Positions 34,359-42,254 of a stretch of DNA of 64,000 nt are shown piece by piece (position 1 is the stretch's first letter; every line of letters begins with the position of its first letter). The stretch comes from Tenacibaculum sp. AHE14PA (GTDB lineage: Bacteria; Bacteroidota; Bacteroidia; Flavobacteriales; Flavobacteriaceae), in the NCBI RefSeq assembly GCF_019278465.1, contig NZ_CP058983.1:2727501-2791500 (forward strand). Reading direction: 5' to 3'. The notes beneath the pieces were generated by a model. That model had not been told where the DNA came from. It searched no databases and saw only the letters and a list, made by a program, of their open reading frames with translations. A program made the translations under genes and the position numbers.

Positions 34359-34805
34359 ATGAAACGTATTAAAGAATATAAAAAGCTTTTTAGTGTTGAA
34401 GGAGCTATCGATTTAAAGGACTTGAAAAAAACGTACCGAGGATTGGTAAAAGAATGGCACCCAGATAAATTTCAGGAAGAAGAAAAGAGGTTAGAGGCAG
34501 AAGATGTAAGTACTAAAATTATTGATGGTTATCATTTTTTAGTAAGTATTGCTCCTGAAACTAAAGAAGCAAATGCAGCAGCATATCACACCACTATTAC
34601 TGAGTTTAAAGTAGCTGATTATCAACATAAAAGCATGTTGTTAGAAGTTACTTTTACTGATGGAAATACCTACGAGTATTTTGGAGTTACTAAAAAAATG
34701 TTCTTAAAATTTTTAAACGCTAAATCGATAAATAACTTCGGAAAAAGAAATATTTTTAATTCTTTTACCTACAGAAAATCAATGAAAGCGTCAGCTACAG
34801 TTTAA
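34359..34805 (+). CDS. J-domain and KTSC-domain fusion protein
   Basis: 148 residues. The N-terminal 60 or so form a short J domain with the Hsp70-stimulating HPD motif in VKEWHPDKF. The C-terminal part (about 80-140) is a KTSC domain: HKSMLLEVTFTDGNTYEYFGVTKKMFLKFLNAKSINNF. KTSC domains are small beta folds found alone or fused to nucleic-acid enzymes. A role as a DnaK co-chaperone for a specific client is inferred from the HPD motif. Confidence 0.87.
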   Translation: MKRIKEYKKLFSVEGAIDLKDLKKTYRGLVKEWHPDKFQEEEKRLEAEDVSTKIIDGYHFLVSIAPETKEANAAAYHTTITEFKVADYQHKSMLLEVTFTDGNTYEYFGVTKKMFLKFLNAKSINNFGKRNIFNSFTYRKSMKASATV

Positions 34806-34827
34806 TATAAAATTAAACGATATTATT

Positions 34828-34867
34828 AAAAAAGATCATTTACTATGTTTAGTAAATGGTCTTTTTT
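34828..34867. terminator. terminator of the J-KTSC gene
   Basis: AAAAAAGATCATTTACT paired (one G-T) with AGTAAATGGTCTTTTTT. It also serves the convergent flavoprotein gene. Confidence 0.85.
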
Positions 34868-34882
34868 ATGTGTGAAATAATG

Positions 34883-36091
34883 TTATTCAGCAATGCTTTT
34901 CGCACAAATATATCCGCCTGTCCACGCGTTTTGAAAATTAAATCCGCCAGTAACGGCATCAATATTTAAAACTTCACCTACAAAAAAGAGGTTTTTATGT
35001 AGCTTACTTTCAAATCGCTTAAAGTTTATTCCTTTTAAATCTACACCACCAGCTGTTACAAATTCATCTTTAAAAGTTGTACGACCGTTTGCATTAAATA
35101 AACCTTTTGTTAATTGAGTAGCTAAATTATTTAATTGTTTATTACTTAAATCGCCCCAATTCTGAGCCGTTTTAATTTCTGCAGCTGCAACAAAACGTTC
35201 CCATAAACGACGAGGAATATCTGCAAAAGGTGATTTTAAATTCACTTGTTTTCTGGCTTGTGCGTTTTTAAGATCAGATAATTCATCTAAAACACTATCA
35301 AAATCTTGTCCTAACCAATTTACTTCAACATTGTATTGATAGTTTTTATCAGCTAAAATTCGTGCACCAAAAGCAGAGAGTTTTAAAATTGCGGGTCCGC
35401 TTAATCCCCAATGCGTAATTAATAAAGGTCCTGAGTTTTCTAGATTTGTTCCCACTAATTTTACCCCGGCATTTGGCACTGATATTCCGCCTAAATCGAT
35501 AATTCGTTTATCTTTTATATTAAAAGTAAACAAAGAAGGCACAGGTTCTATAATCGCATGGTCTAAGGTTTTACATAAATCCCAAACTTTCTTAGAACTA
35601 CCCGCGGCGATAACTAAAGAATTAGCCTCAAATTGTTGTTCTTTTGTGTTGATAACCCACTTGTTTTCTTGTTGATAAACTGAATTTACACCGTGATTTT
35701 TTAACACCGTAATACCAAGGTTATCAACAGCATTCTGAAAACAATCTATAATGGCTTGTGAGGTGTTTGCTTCAGGAAAAACACGATTATCACTTTCAAT
35801 TTTTAAAGGAATTCCTCTGTCGTCAAACCACTCAAAAGTATCACCAGTCATAAACTGATGAAAAGGTCCTAGTAATTCTTTTTCTCCTCTTGGATAAAAC
35901 TTTACAAGTTCCTTAGGTTCAAAACAAGCATGAGTAACGTTACAACGACCACCACCAGAAATTTTTACTTTTTGCAAAACTTCTTTTCCTTTTTCGAGAA
36001 TGGTAATGTCTAATTCAGGATTATTTTCTTTAGCGTTTATAGCCGTGAAAAAACCTGCTGCACCACCGCCAATTATAATTACTTTTTTCAT
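34883..36091 (-). CDS. BaiN/HI0933-family flavoprotein
   Basis: A 402-residue NAD(P)/FAD-dependent oxidoreductase of the HI0933 type. The FAD site is IIGGGAAGFFTAINA, followed by VKISGGGRCNVTHA, and the C-terminal FAD contact is GEVLNIDAVTGGFNFQNAWTGGYICA. In gut bacteria BaiN acts on bile-acid intermediates, but most relatives have no known substrate, so only the general class is safe. It starts with ATG and is separated from the GYDIA kinase gene by repeat pair A. Confidence 0.9.
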   Translation of the reverse strand: MKKVIIIGGGAAGFFTAINAKENNPELDITILEKGKEVLQKVKISGGGRCNVTHACFEPKELVKFYPRGEKELLGPFHQFMTGDTFEWFDDRGIPLKIESDNRVFPEANTSQAIIDCFQNAVDNLGITVLKNHGVNSVYQQENKWVINTKEQQFEANSLVIAAGSSKKVWDLCKTLDHAIIEPVPSLFTFNIKDKRIIDLGGISVPNAGVKLVGTNLENSGPLLITHWGLSGPAILKLSAFGARILADKNYQYNVEVNWLGQDFDSVLDELSDLKNAQARKQVNLKSPFADIPRRLWERFVAAAEIKTAQNWGDLSNKQLNNLATQLTKGLFNANGRTTFKDEFVTAGGVDLKGINFKRFESKLHKNLFFVGEVLNIDAVTGGFNFQNAWTGGYICAKSIAE

Positions 36092-36100
36092 TTGTAGAAA

Positions 36101-36166
36101 AACCTCTCGACTGCACTCGAGGAGACATTTTAAGATTAACTTGTCAGGTCGAGCGCAGTCGAGACT
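36101..36166. repeat. palindromic repeat pair A (REPIN-like)
   Basis: Two inverted copies of a roughly 26-bp palindromic unit lie at 36101-36127 (core CTCGACTGCACTCGAG) and 36141-36166 (core GTCGAGCGCAGTCGAG), 13 nt apart, filling most of the gap between the kinase and flavoprotein genes. The same unit occurs at 36584, 37132, 37177, 63036 and, degenerate, at 63083. Confidence 0.85.
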
Positions 36167-36175
36167 TGTTTTGAT

Positions 36176-37126
36176 TTATAAAATCATTTCTTTGTAAGGA
36201 ACAATTGTATTGTAGCCTTTTTCTTTAAAATATGTTGAGGTATTTTCATTACCCGCAGCTAAAACAAAATCGCCACCCCAAGCACCTAAACTTTTTATTT
36301 CACCGAAATAATCAGGAAAAAGACGTTTTTTAACTGGAGTTTGTTTAATAATTGAGCTAATTATTTGCTCATGCTCAATTATTATTTTAGCTAAACTCTT
36401 AGAAGAATTAGCCTTTAAAAACTCTTGAGTTAGCTCATTTATTTCCGGAATTAGCTTTTTAGCTTCTTCTCGATGTTCTTTATATTGTGCGATTCCTTCT
36501 CTGCTATTTTGCTTCTGATTTAAATACACAAAAAACAACTCATCTTTAAAATCGGGGTTGAATTTTACCTCACTAACAATAGGTGTCATCTCGAGCGCAG
36601 TCGAGAGGTTCTTTTTTAATTGATATAAGATAGGGTTGTTATTACTAGCGCAAGCAATATCATACCCACTACCAGAAAAGGCATTCCATAATAAGGTAAA
36701 CGGATTCACATTTGCCCAATTAGCAATGTTGTTTATCAATGTAGATGAGCTTCCTAATCCCCAGTTTTGAGGGAAAGTTAAGTTCGTTTTTACCATAAAT
36801 CCGCCATCAGAATTTAAAAAATTAGGGTTTAACTTTTTAGCCTCATGTAAAATATCAGATAAGGTTTCTGCAATAACTTCCGCATTTCCTTGTTTATCAG
36901 CATTAAAAGTAGCTGAGGTTAAACGCAACTTTGGTAAATCGAAAGTAGCTTCAAACCAGCATTCGCCTGTATTAGTAAAGCTAGCCCAAATAAGTTGTGA
37001 TTCTTTTATCGGTTCGATAATTAAATCTTGACCAAACTTAGTAGGCACCGCTAAAGATGTTGCTCCGTCAAGAACTACATATTCACCTGTTAATAATAAT
37101 TTTCCGTTAGAATAATATTTTCCCAA
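36176..37126 (-). CDS. GYDIA-family GHMP kinase of the mevalonate pathway
   Basis: A 316-residue GHMP kinase. The N-terminal FSNGKLLLTGEYVVLDG-like block (YSNGKLLLTGEY), ATP loop NWGLGSSSTLINNIA and the name-giving SGYDIACAS are clear. It lies next to HMG-CoA reductase and is likely the phosphomevalonate-kinase-type step, the one otherwise missing from the mevalonate genes in the window; this is inference. The only start is TTG at 37126, 5 nt from repeat pair B. Residues about 170-178 (NLSTALEM) are encoded by a palindromic repeat inserted in frame. FVYLNQKQNSREGI and a Gly-rich C terminus (GAWGGDFVLA) follow intact. Confidence 0.9.
   Translation of the reverse strand: MGKYYSNGKLLLTGEYVVLDGATSLAVPTKFGQDLIIEPIKESQLIWASFTNTGECWFEATFDLPKLRLTSATFNADKQGNAEVIAETLSDILHEAKKLNPNFLNSDGGFMVKTNLTFPQNWGLGSSSTLINNIANWANVNPFTLLWNAFSGSGYDIACASNNNPILYQLKKNLSTALEMTPIVSEVKFNPDFKDELFFVYLNQKQNSREGIAQYKEHREEAKKLIPEINELTQEFLKANSSKSLAKIIIEHEQIISSIIKQTPVKKRLFPDYFGEIKSLGAWGGDFVLAAGNENTSTYFKEKGYNTIVPYKEMIL
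36584..36609. repeat. palindromic repeat unit inside the GYDIA kinase coding sequence
   Basis: TGTCA, the palindromic core CTCGAGCGCAGTCGAG and AGGTT match the intergenic units of pairs A and B. On the coding strand it is read in frame without a stop and adds the residues NLSTALEM between the ILYQLKK and TPIVSEV segments of the kinase. Confidence 0.85.
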
Positions 37127-37130
37127 TACA

Positions 37131-37207
37131 ATTGTCAGGTCGAGCGCAGTCGAGACCTCTTTTAATGTTTGTAATCTGACCTCTCGACTGCGCTCGAGGA
37201 GACAATT
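37131..37207. repeat. palindromic repeat pair B (REPIN-like)
   Basis: Two inverted units (37132-37160 and 37177-37206) form one long near-perfect hairpin with ATTGTC/GACAAT ends. It fills the gap between the HMG-CoA reductase stop (37212) and the TTG start of the kinase (37126), so it would sit in the leader of the kinase mRNA. Confidence 0.87.
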
Positions 37208-37211
37208 AATA

Positions 37212-38483
37212 CTATTTTCTTAACTCTTTAAATTTATCAACTACAGCGCTATGAGAAACGGTTCTTTTATCAAAATAAGCAGTTATAGTATCTCTTTCTT
37301 CAGCAGTTGCTTCTAATTGATTTAAAATATTTTGCAAGTGCATTTTCATGTGCCCATGCTGAATTCCTTTAGTTGTTAAAGCGCGTAATGCAGCGAAATT
37401 CTGAGCTAAACCAGCAGCAGCAATAATTTGCATTAATTCTCTTGCAGATGGTTTTTGCATCATATCTAACGATAATTTTGCCATCGGATGTAAAGCTGTT
37501 AAACCACCAACGGTTCCGAGTGCTAAAGGAATTTCAATCCAAAATTTAAAAATGCCTTCTTTAATTTCACAATGTGTTAAACTTTTATACTGTCCGTCTT
37601 TAGAAGCGTAGGCATGTGCACCAGCTTCAATCGCTCTAAAGTCATTACCGGTAGCTAAAACAACGGCGTCTATACCGTTCATAATTCCTTTGTTGTGCGT
37701 AACGGCTCGGTAAGGTTCTATTTCGGCTATTTTTACCGCTTGCTCGAATTTCTGTGCAAATTTATGAGGGTCTTTACCTCCTAAATCTTCTATTTTACAG
37801 CTCACTTCTGCTTTAACCACACAATCTGTAACGTAGTTAGAAAGGATGCTCATTACGATTTCAATATCATCACGTCTAAACTGATTAGCCATTGATTCTA
37901 AACACGAATTAATAAAATTCGCGCCCATGCTATCTTTTGTTTCAAAAGTAACATGTAACTGGTAGTAATTTGCAAGTTTATTAGTTTTATCAACTAATTG
38001 AATGTCTAAAATACCTCCACCGCGTTTTTCCATGTTTTTTGTAATGGAAGCTGTTGCGTCGTATAATTTAGATTTTTGTTGATCAAAATAGTTTTCTAAT
38101 TCCGTCTTATCACCTTCATACATAAAATGTACTTGTCCGATTTTGGTGGTAGCAATAACTTCAGTTTTAAAACCACCGCGCGTACTCCAATATTTTGCAA
38201 CTAACGAAGCTGCTGCAACAACCGAACTTTCTTCAATAACCATCGGTACTACATAATCGCGATTGTTTATTACAAAGTTAGGCGTAATACCATACGGCAT
38301 GTAAAAATTAGAAAGCGTATTTTCTATAAAATCGTCATGTAGTTGTTGTAATTTTTCATCTACATTCCAATACTGTTTTAGTGTTTGTGTAATTTCTGGT
38401 TGGTTGTTAAAATAAGTTTTAGCCAACCAATTTATTTTTTCCTCTTTAGTAAGTTTAGAAAATCCAGTAATAATTTTAGACAT
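37212..38483 (-). CDS. hydroxymethylglutaryl-CoA reductase, class II type
   Basis: A 423-residue HMG-CoA reductase of the bacterial class ('degradative' in databases), here surely biosynthetic because the later mevalonate genes are present. Motifs: the substrate region STRGGFKTEV, MGANFINSCLE, the cofactor/active-site blocks VTHNKGIMNGIDAVVLATGNDFRA, GTVGGLTALHPMAK, and AAAGLAQNFAALRALTTKGIQHGHM with the catalytic His. It produces mevalonate in the cytosol. It is the first gene of the leftward mvaA-GYDIA pair, divergent from the peptidase. Confidence 0.95.
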   Translation of the reverse strand: MSKIITGFSKLTKEEKINWLAKTYFNNQPEITQTLKQYWNVDEKLQQLHDDFIENTLSNFYMPYGITPNFVINNRDYVVPMVIEESSVVAAASLVAKYWSTRGGFKTEVIATTKIGQVHFMYEGDKTELENYFDQQKSKLYDATASITKNMEKRGGGILDIQLVDKTNKLANYYQLHVTFETKDSMGANFINSCLESMANQFRRDDIEIVMSILSNYVTDCVVKAEVSCKIEDLGGKDPHKFAQKFEQAVKIAEIEPYRAVTHNKGIMNGIDAVVLATGNDFRAIEAGAHAYASKDGQYKSLTHCEIKEGIFKFWIEIPLALGTVGGLTALHPMAKLSLDMMQKPSARELMQIIAAAGLAQNFAALRALTTKGIQHGHMKMHLQNILNQLEATAEERDTITAYFDKRTVSHSAVVDKFKELRK

Positions 38484-38625
38484 TGTCTATAAAATTTAGG
38501 TTGCTCAAAGATAAATGAATCTTGTTAAAATAGCTTTCATATTTAGTATTTCTAACTTTTTTGATGTGTTTTATGGCGATTTTTCCGTAAACTTGGCAAA
38601 CTTTTTAGATAAACAACAACTTAAG

Positions 38626-40770
38626 ATGAAAAAAATATTACTGCTTTTCATAGGATTATCTTCGCTGTTACAAGCACAGAAAAAAGATATTTCTTTAGAA
38701 GATATTTGGAAAAAAGGCACATTTAGAGCCGATTACATGAATTCATTAAACTCAATGAATGGTGATTTTTATTCTTTATTAAATTACGAAAACGGAAATT
38801 CGTCGGTAGATAAATACAATTATAAAACTTTAGAAAAAGTTGAAACAATTGTTAATAGTAAAGATTTAAATGGCTTAAATACATTTAGATCATATAGTTT
38901 TAATAGTGATGAAACGAAGTTGATTTTAGGAACAAACTTCAAACCAATATTCCGTCGTTCTTTCTTAGGTACATTTTATGTATATGATATCGCTTCAAAA
39001 ACATTAAAGTTAATTGGGGAAGATATTCAGCGACCAACTTTTTCGCCAGATAGCAAAAGAGTTGCCTATGCAAAAGACAATAACTTATTTATTAGAGATT
39101 TTTCTAGCAATACAATTGTTCAAATAACAAAAGACGGTGAGAAAAATAAAATTATAAATGGTATTACCGACTGGGTTTATGAAGAAGAGTTTGGATTTGT
39201 GCGTGCTTTTGAATGGAGTGCTGACGGAAGCAATCTAGCTTTTTTACGTTTTGATGAAAGTGCTGTAAAAACATTTTCTATGGATGTTTATGGTAAAGGG
39301 AAATACCCAACTCAAGATGTTTTTAAATATCCAAAGGCAGGAGAAGATAATGCGAAAGTTACCTTACATGTGTATTCTTTAGATACTAACGGAACTGCTA
39401 AAATTATTTTCGGAGAGTATGAATACATCCCTAGAATTAATTGGACAAAGGATGGTAACATTTTAGCGGTACGTACTTTAAATCGTCATCAAAATGATTT
39501 GAAAATGTATTTTATTAATGCTAAAACATATGATACTACATTAATATTAACAGAAACGGATGAAGCTTATGTGGATGTAACGGACGATTTAACATTTTTA
39601 AATGATAATAGTTTTATCTGGACGAGTGAAAAAGACGGTTACAATCATATCTATCACTACAATAATAAAGGTGAATTAATAAATCAGGTAACAAAAGGAA
39701 ACTGGGAGGTAACTTCTTATTATGGTTTTGATGCTGATAAAAAAACAATTTACTATCAATCAGTAGAAAACGGATCTATAAATAGAGGTGTTTATAGTGT
39801 TTCTTTAACGGGTGAGAATAAAAATATAATAAGTAATCCTTCAGGAACAAATAGTGCATCGTTTAGTAAGAACATGCATTATTTTATAAATACATTTTCT
39901 GATGCGAATACGCCAAATGTATATTCTTTAAGAAACGATACGGGTAAAGTATTAAAAATAGTAAAAGACAATGCAGCTTTAAAAGAAGTTATTGCAGGAT
40001 ATAATTTAAGTAAAAAAGAGTTTTCTACCATTAATATAAACGGAAACGACTTAAATATGTATACAATAAAGCCTGTTAATTTCGATTCAAATAAAAAATA
40101 TCCAGTATTAATGTATCAATATTCTGGGCCAGGATCTCAAAATGTATCAAATACTTGGAACGGATCTAACGATTATTGGCACCAAATGTTGGCTCAAAAC
40201 GGTTACATGATTGTTTGTGTTGATGGTAGAGGAACAGGTTTAAAGGGTAGAGATTTTAAAAAAATCACTCAAAAGCAATTAGGTAAATACGAAGTTGAAG
40301 ATCAAATAGCAGTCGCTAAAGAATTAGCAAACTTATCATATGTAGATGCAAATAGAATTGGAATTTGGGGATGGTCGTACGGTGGTTTTATGAGTACTAA
40401 CTGTATTTTAAAAGGAAACGATGTATTTGCGGCAGCAATAGCAGTTGCACCGGTAACTACTTGGCGTTTTTACGATAGTATTTATACTGAGCGTTACATG
40501 CAAACACCTGAAGAGAATCCTACAGGTTATGATGAGAACTCTCCATTAAATTACCCAGAGTTATTAAAAGGAAAGTACTTGTTAATTCATGGTACAGCTG
40601 ATGATAATGTACATGTACAAAATGCATTTAGAATGGCAGAAGCTTTAATACAAGCCAATAAGCAATTCGAATGGGGAATGTATCCTGATAAAAATCACGG
40701 AATTTACGGTGGTAATACACGTATACACTTGTATACGAAAATGACGAATTTTATTAAAAATAACTTATAA
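38626..40770 (+). CDS. exported DPP-IV-type S9 family peptidase
   Basis: About 714 residues from ATG 38626, which gives a proper signal peptide (KKILLLFIGLSSLLQAQ); an open frame 37 codons longer is unlikely to be used. The N-terminal beta-propeller (about 30-450) has DPP-IV repeats (ITDWVYEEEFGFVRAFEWS contains the Glu pair that binds the substrate N terminus). The C-terminal alpha/beta hydrolase has GWSYGG (Ser about 583), an Asp in HGTADDNVH (about 658) and His in DKNHGIYGG (about 690). It removes dipeptides, probably X-Pro, in the periplasm. The two peptide transporters that follow can import the products. Confidence 0.95.
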   Translation: MKKILLLFIGLSSLLQAQKKDISLEDIWKKGTFRADYMNSLNSMNGDFYSLLNYENGNSSVDKYNYKTLEKVETIVNSKDLNGLNTFRSYSFNSDETKLILGTNFKPIFRRSFLGTFYVYDIASKTLKLIGEDIQRPTFSPDSKRVAYAKDNNLFIRDFSSNTIVQITKDGEKNKIINGITDWVYEEEFGFVRAFEWSADGSNLAFLRFDESAVKTFSMDVYGKGKYPTQDVFKYPKAGEDNAKVTLHVYSLDTNGTAKIIFGEYEYIPRINWTKDGNILAVRTLNRHQNDLKMYFINAKTYDTTLILTETDEAYVDVTDDLTFLNDNSFIWTSEKDGYNHIYHYNNKGELINQVTKGNWEVTSYYGFDADKKTIYYQSVENGSINRGVYSVSLTGENKNIISNPSGTNSASFSKNMHYFINTFSDANTPNVYSLRNDTGKVLKIVKDNAALKEVIAGYNLSKKEFSTININGNDLNMYTIKPVNFDSNKKYPVLMYQYSGPGSQNVSNTWNGSNDYWHQMLAQNGYMIVCVDGRGTGLKGRDFKKITQKQLGKYEVEDQIAVAKELANLSYVDANRIGIWGWSYGGFMSTNCILKGNDVFAAAIAVAPVTTWRFYDSIYTERYMQTPEENPTGYDENSPLNYPELLKGKYLLIHGTADDNVHVQNAFRMAEALIQANKQFEWGMYPDKNHGIYGGNTRIHLYTKMTNFIKNNL

Positions 40771-40780
40771 AATATAAAAT

Positions 40781-42184
40781 ATGAACACAGTTAAACAAGA
40801 AGATTTCTTGGGACATCCTAAAGGACTATATGTATTATTTTTTGTAGAAATGTGGGAGCGTTTTTCATATTACGGTATGAGAGCCATCTTAACATTGTAT
40901 TTAGCGGCTCCTATATTATTAGGAAGTCCGCAGTCAGGTTTTGGATGGACAAACGCAGAAACAATATCTTTCTACGGTACATATACGATGCTTGTTTATT
41001 TAACATCAATACCTGGTGGTTGGATTGCAGATAAATACATTGGTCAGAAAAAAGCCGTAATGTTAGGAGGTATTCTATTATGTATAGGTCATGGTATTCT
41101 TGCAGTTGATGCTCAATGGGCATTCTTTACGGGGTTATTGTTTATTGTGATAGGTGTTGGGTTCTTAAAGCCAAATATTTCTACAATGGTTGGTGGATTA
41201 TACTCAAAAGGAGATGATAGAAGAGATAAAGGTTTTTATGTGTTTTATATAGGAATTAACTTAGGAGCTTTTTTAGGAGCTTTAGCAGTTGGTATCGTTG
41301 CAGCAGAATATGGATGGCATTATGGTTTTGGTCTTGCTGGTATCGGTATGGCTTTAGGACAAGTTGTATACATGTACGGTTTAAAATATTTAGAAGGAGT
41401 TGGTGATTTTATTGGTCAACAAGACTCTCCTAATAAAGAATTAATGAACAAACCATTAAATGCAGTTGAAAAAGACAGAATGTTGGTAATGTTTTTATCA
41501 TTCTTAATTATTATTGTTTTCTGGGGAGCTTTTGAGCAAGCTGGTGGATTAATGAGTTTATATACTGAGCAAAAAACAGATAGATTACTTGCTTTTATTG
41601 GTTATGAAGTTCCAGCAGCTACATTCCAATCAATTAATGCTTTTTTTATCATTGTATTTGGTACAGCAGTTGGAGCATTTTGGCATAAATGGGGGAGAAA
41701 AGGAAAAGAATCTTCATCATTATTTAAAATGGCTATCGGTGTAATTATTATGGCTTTTGGTTTTTTCTTTATGAGTAAAGCTAGTACAGAAGTTGTTATG
41801 GATGGAGATAAAGTAATTGAAAAATCAGCAATGATATGGTTAGTGTTGGCATATTTATTTCACACAATTGGTGAGTTATGTGCTTCGCCAGTAGCTTTAT
41901 CATTTATTACAAAGTTAGCACCAGTAAAATATGCATCTTTTATGATGGGGGCTTACTTTGCAGCTACAGGATTAGGAAATAAAGTAGCAGGAATGGTTGG
42001 AGCCATGTCTGAAGGCGCAGGTGAATTTCAGGTGTTTACAGGAATTGCAGTTTTCTGTACTATTTTTGGAGCATTGATTATTTTAATATTAAAACCTCTA
42101 AAACGATTAACACATGGAGCTGAAGACATTAAAGATCACTCTAAGAATGAAGCTGAAGGATTTGAATTAGCGGAGAATAACTAA
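40781..42184 (+). CDS. proton-coupled peptide transporter (POT/PTR), copy 1
   Basis: A 467-residue inner-membrane MFS protein with about 12-14 helices. The POT signature ExxER is seen in EMWERFSYYGMRA, and the second signature lies in GVGFLKPNISTMVGGLY and FYIGINLGAFLG. It imports di- and tripeptides with protons. It starts 10 nt after the peptidase stop and is followed by a terminator and a second, related transporter. Confidence 0.95.
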   Translation: MNTVKQEDFLGHPKGLYVLFFVEMWERFSYYGMRAILTLYLAAPILLGSPQSGFGWTNAETISFYGTYTMLVYLTSIPGGWIADKYIGQKKAVMLGGILLCIGHGILAVDAQWAFFTGLLFIVIGVGFLKPNISTMVGGLYSKGDDRRDKGFYVFYIGINLGAFLGALAVGIVAAEYGWHYGFGLAGIGMALGQVVYMYGLKYLEGVGDFIGQQDSPNKELMNKPLNAVEKDRMLVMFLSFLIIIVFWGAFEQAGGLMSLYTEQKTDRLLAFIGYEVPAATFQSINAFFIIVFGTAVGAFWHKWGRKGKESSSLFKMAIGVIIMAFGFFFMSKASTEVVMDGDKVIEKSAMIWLVLAYLFHTIGELCASPVALSFITKLAPVKYASFMMGAYFAATGLGNKVAGMVGAMSEGAGEFQVFTGIAVFCTIFGALIILILKPLKRLTHGAEDIKDHSKNEAEGFELAENN

Positions 42185-42194
42185 AAATAAAAAC

Positions 42195-42232
42195 AAAACC
42201 TTGTAATATTTACTATTGCAAGGTTTTTTTAT
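42195..42232 (+). terminator. terminator between the two peptide transporters
   Basis: AAAACCTTG and CAAGGTTTT with inner AATA/TATT pairing and a following T run. It overlaps the upstream extension of the next open frame and so supports the later start of that gene. Confidence 0.8.
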
Positions 42233-42254
42233 TCATAAATTATATAACAAAAAT

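Noticed and set aside
36095..37210. CRISPR array suggested by repeated GC-rich units
   Set aside because: The units are inverted pairs at irregular distances, one lies in a gene, and there are no spacers or cas genes.
38515..38625. 37-residue extension of the S9 peptidase
   Set aside because: It would bury the clear signal peptide that begins at ATG 38626.
42216..42254. Upstream start of the second peptide transporter
   Set aside because: It begins inside an intrinsic terminator; ATG 42255 matches the usual N terminus.
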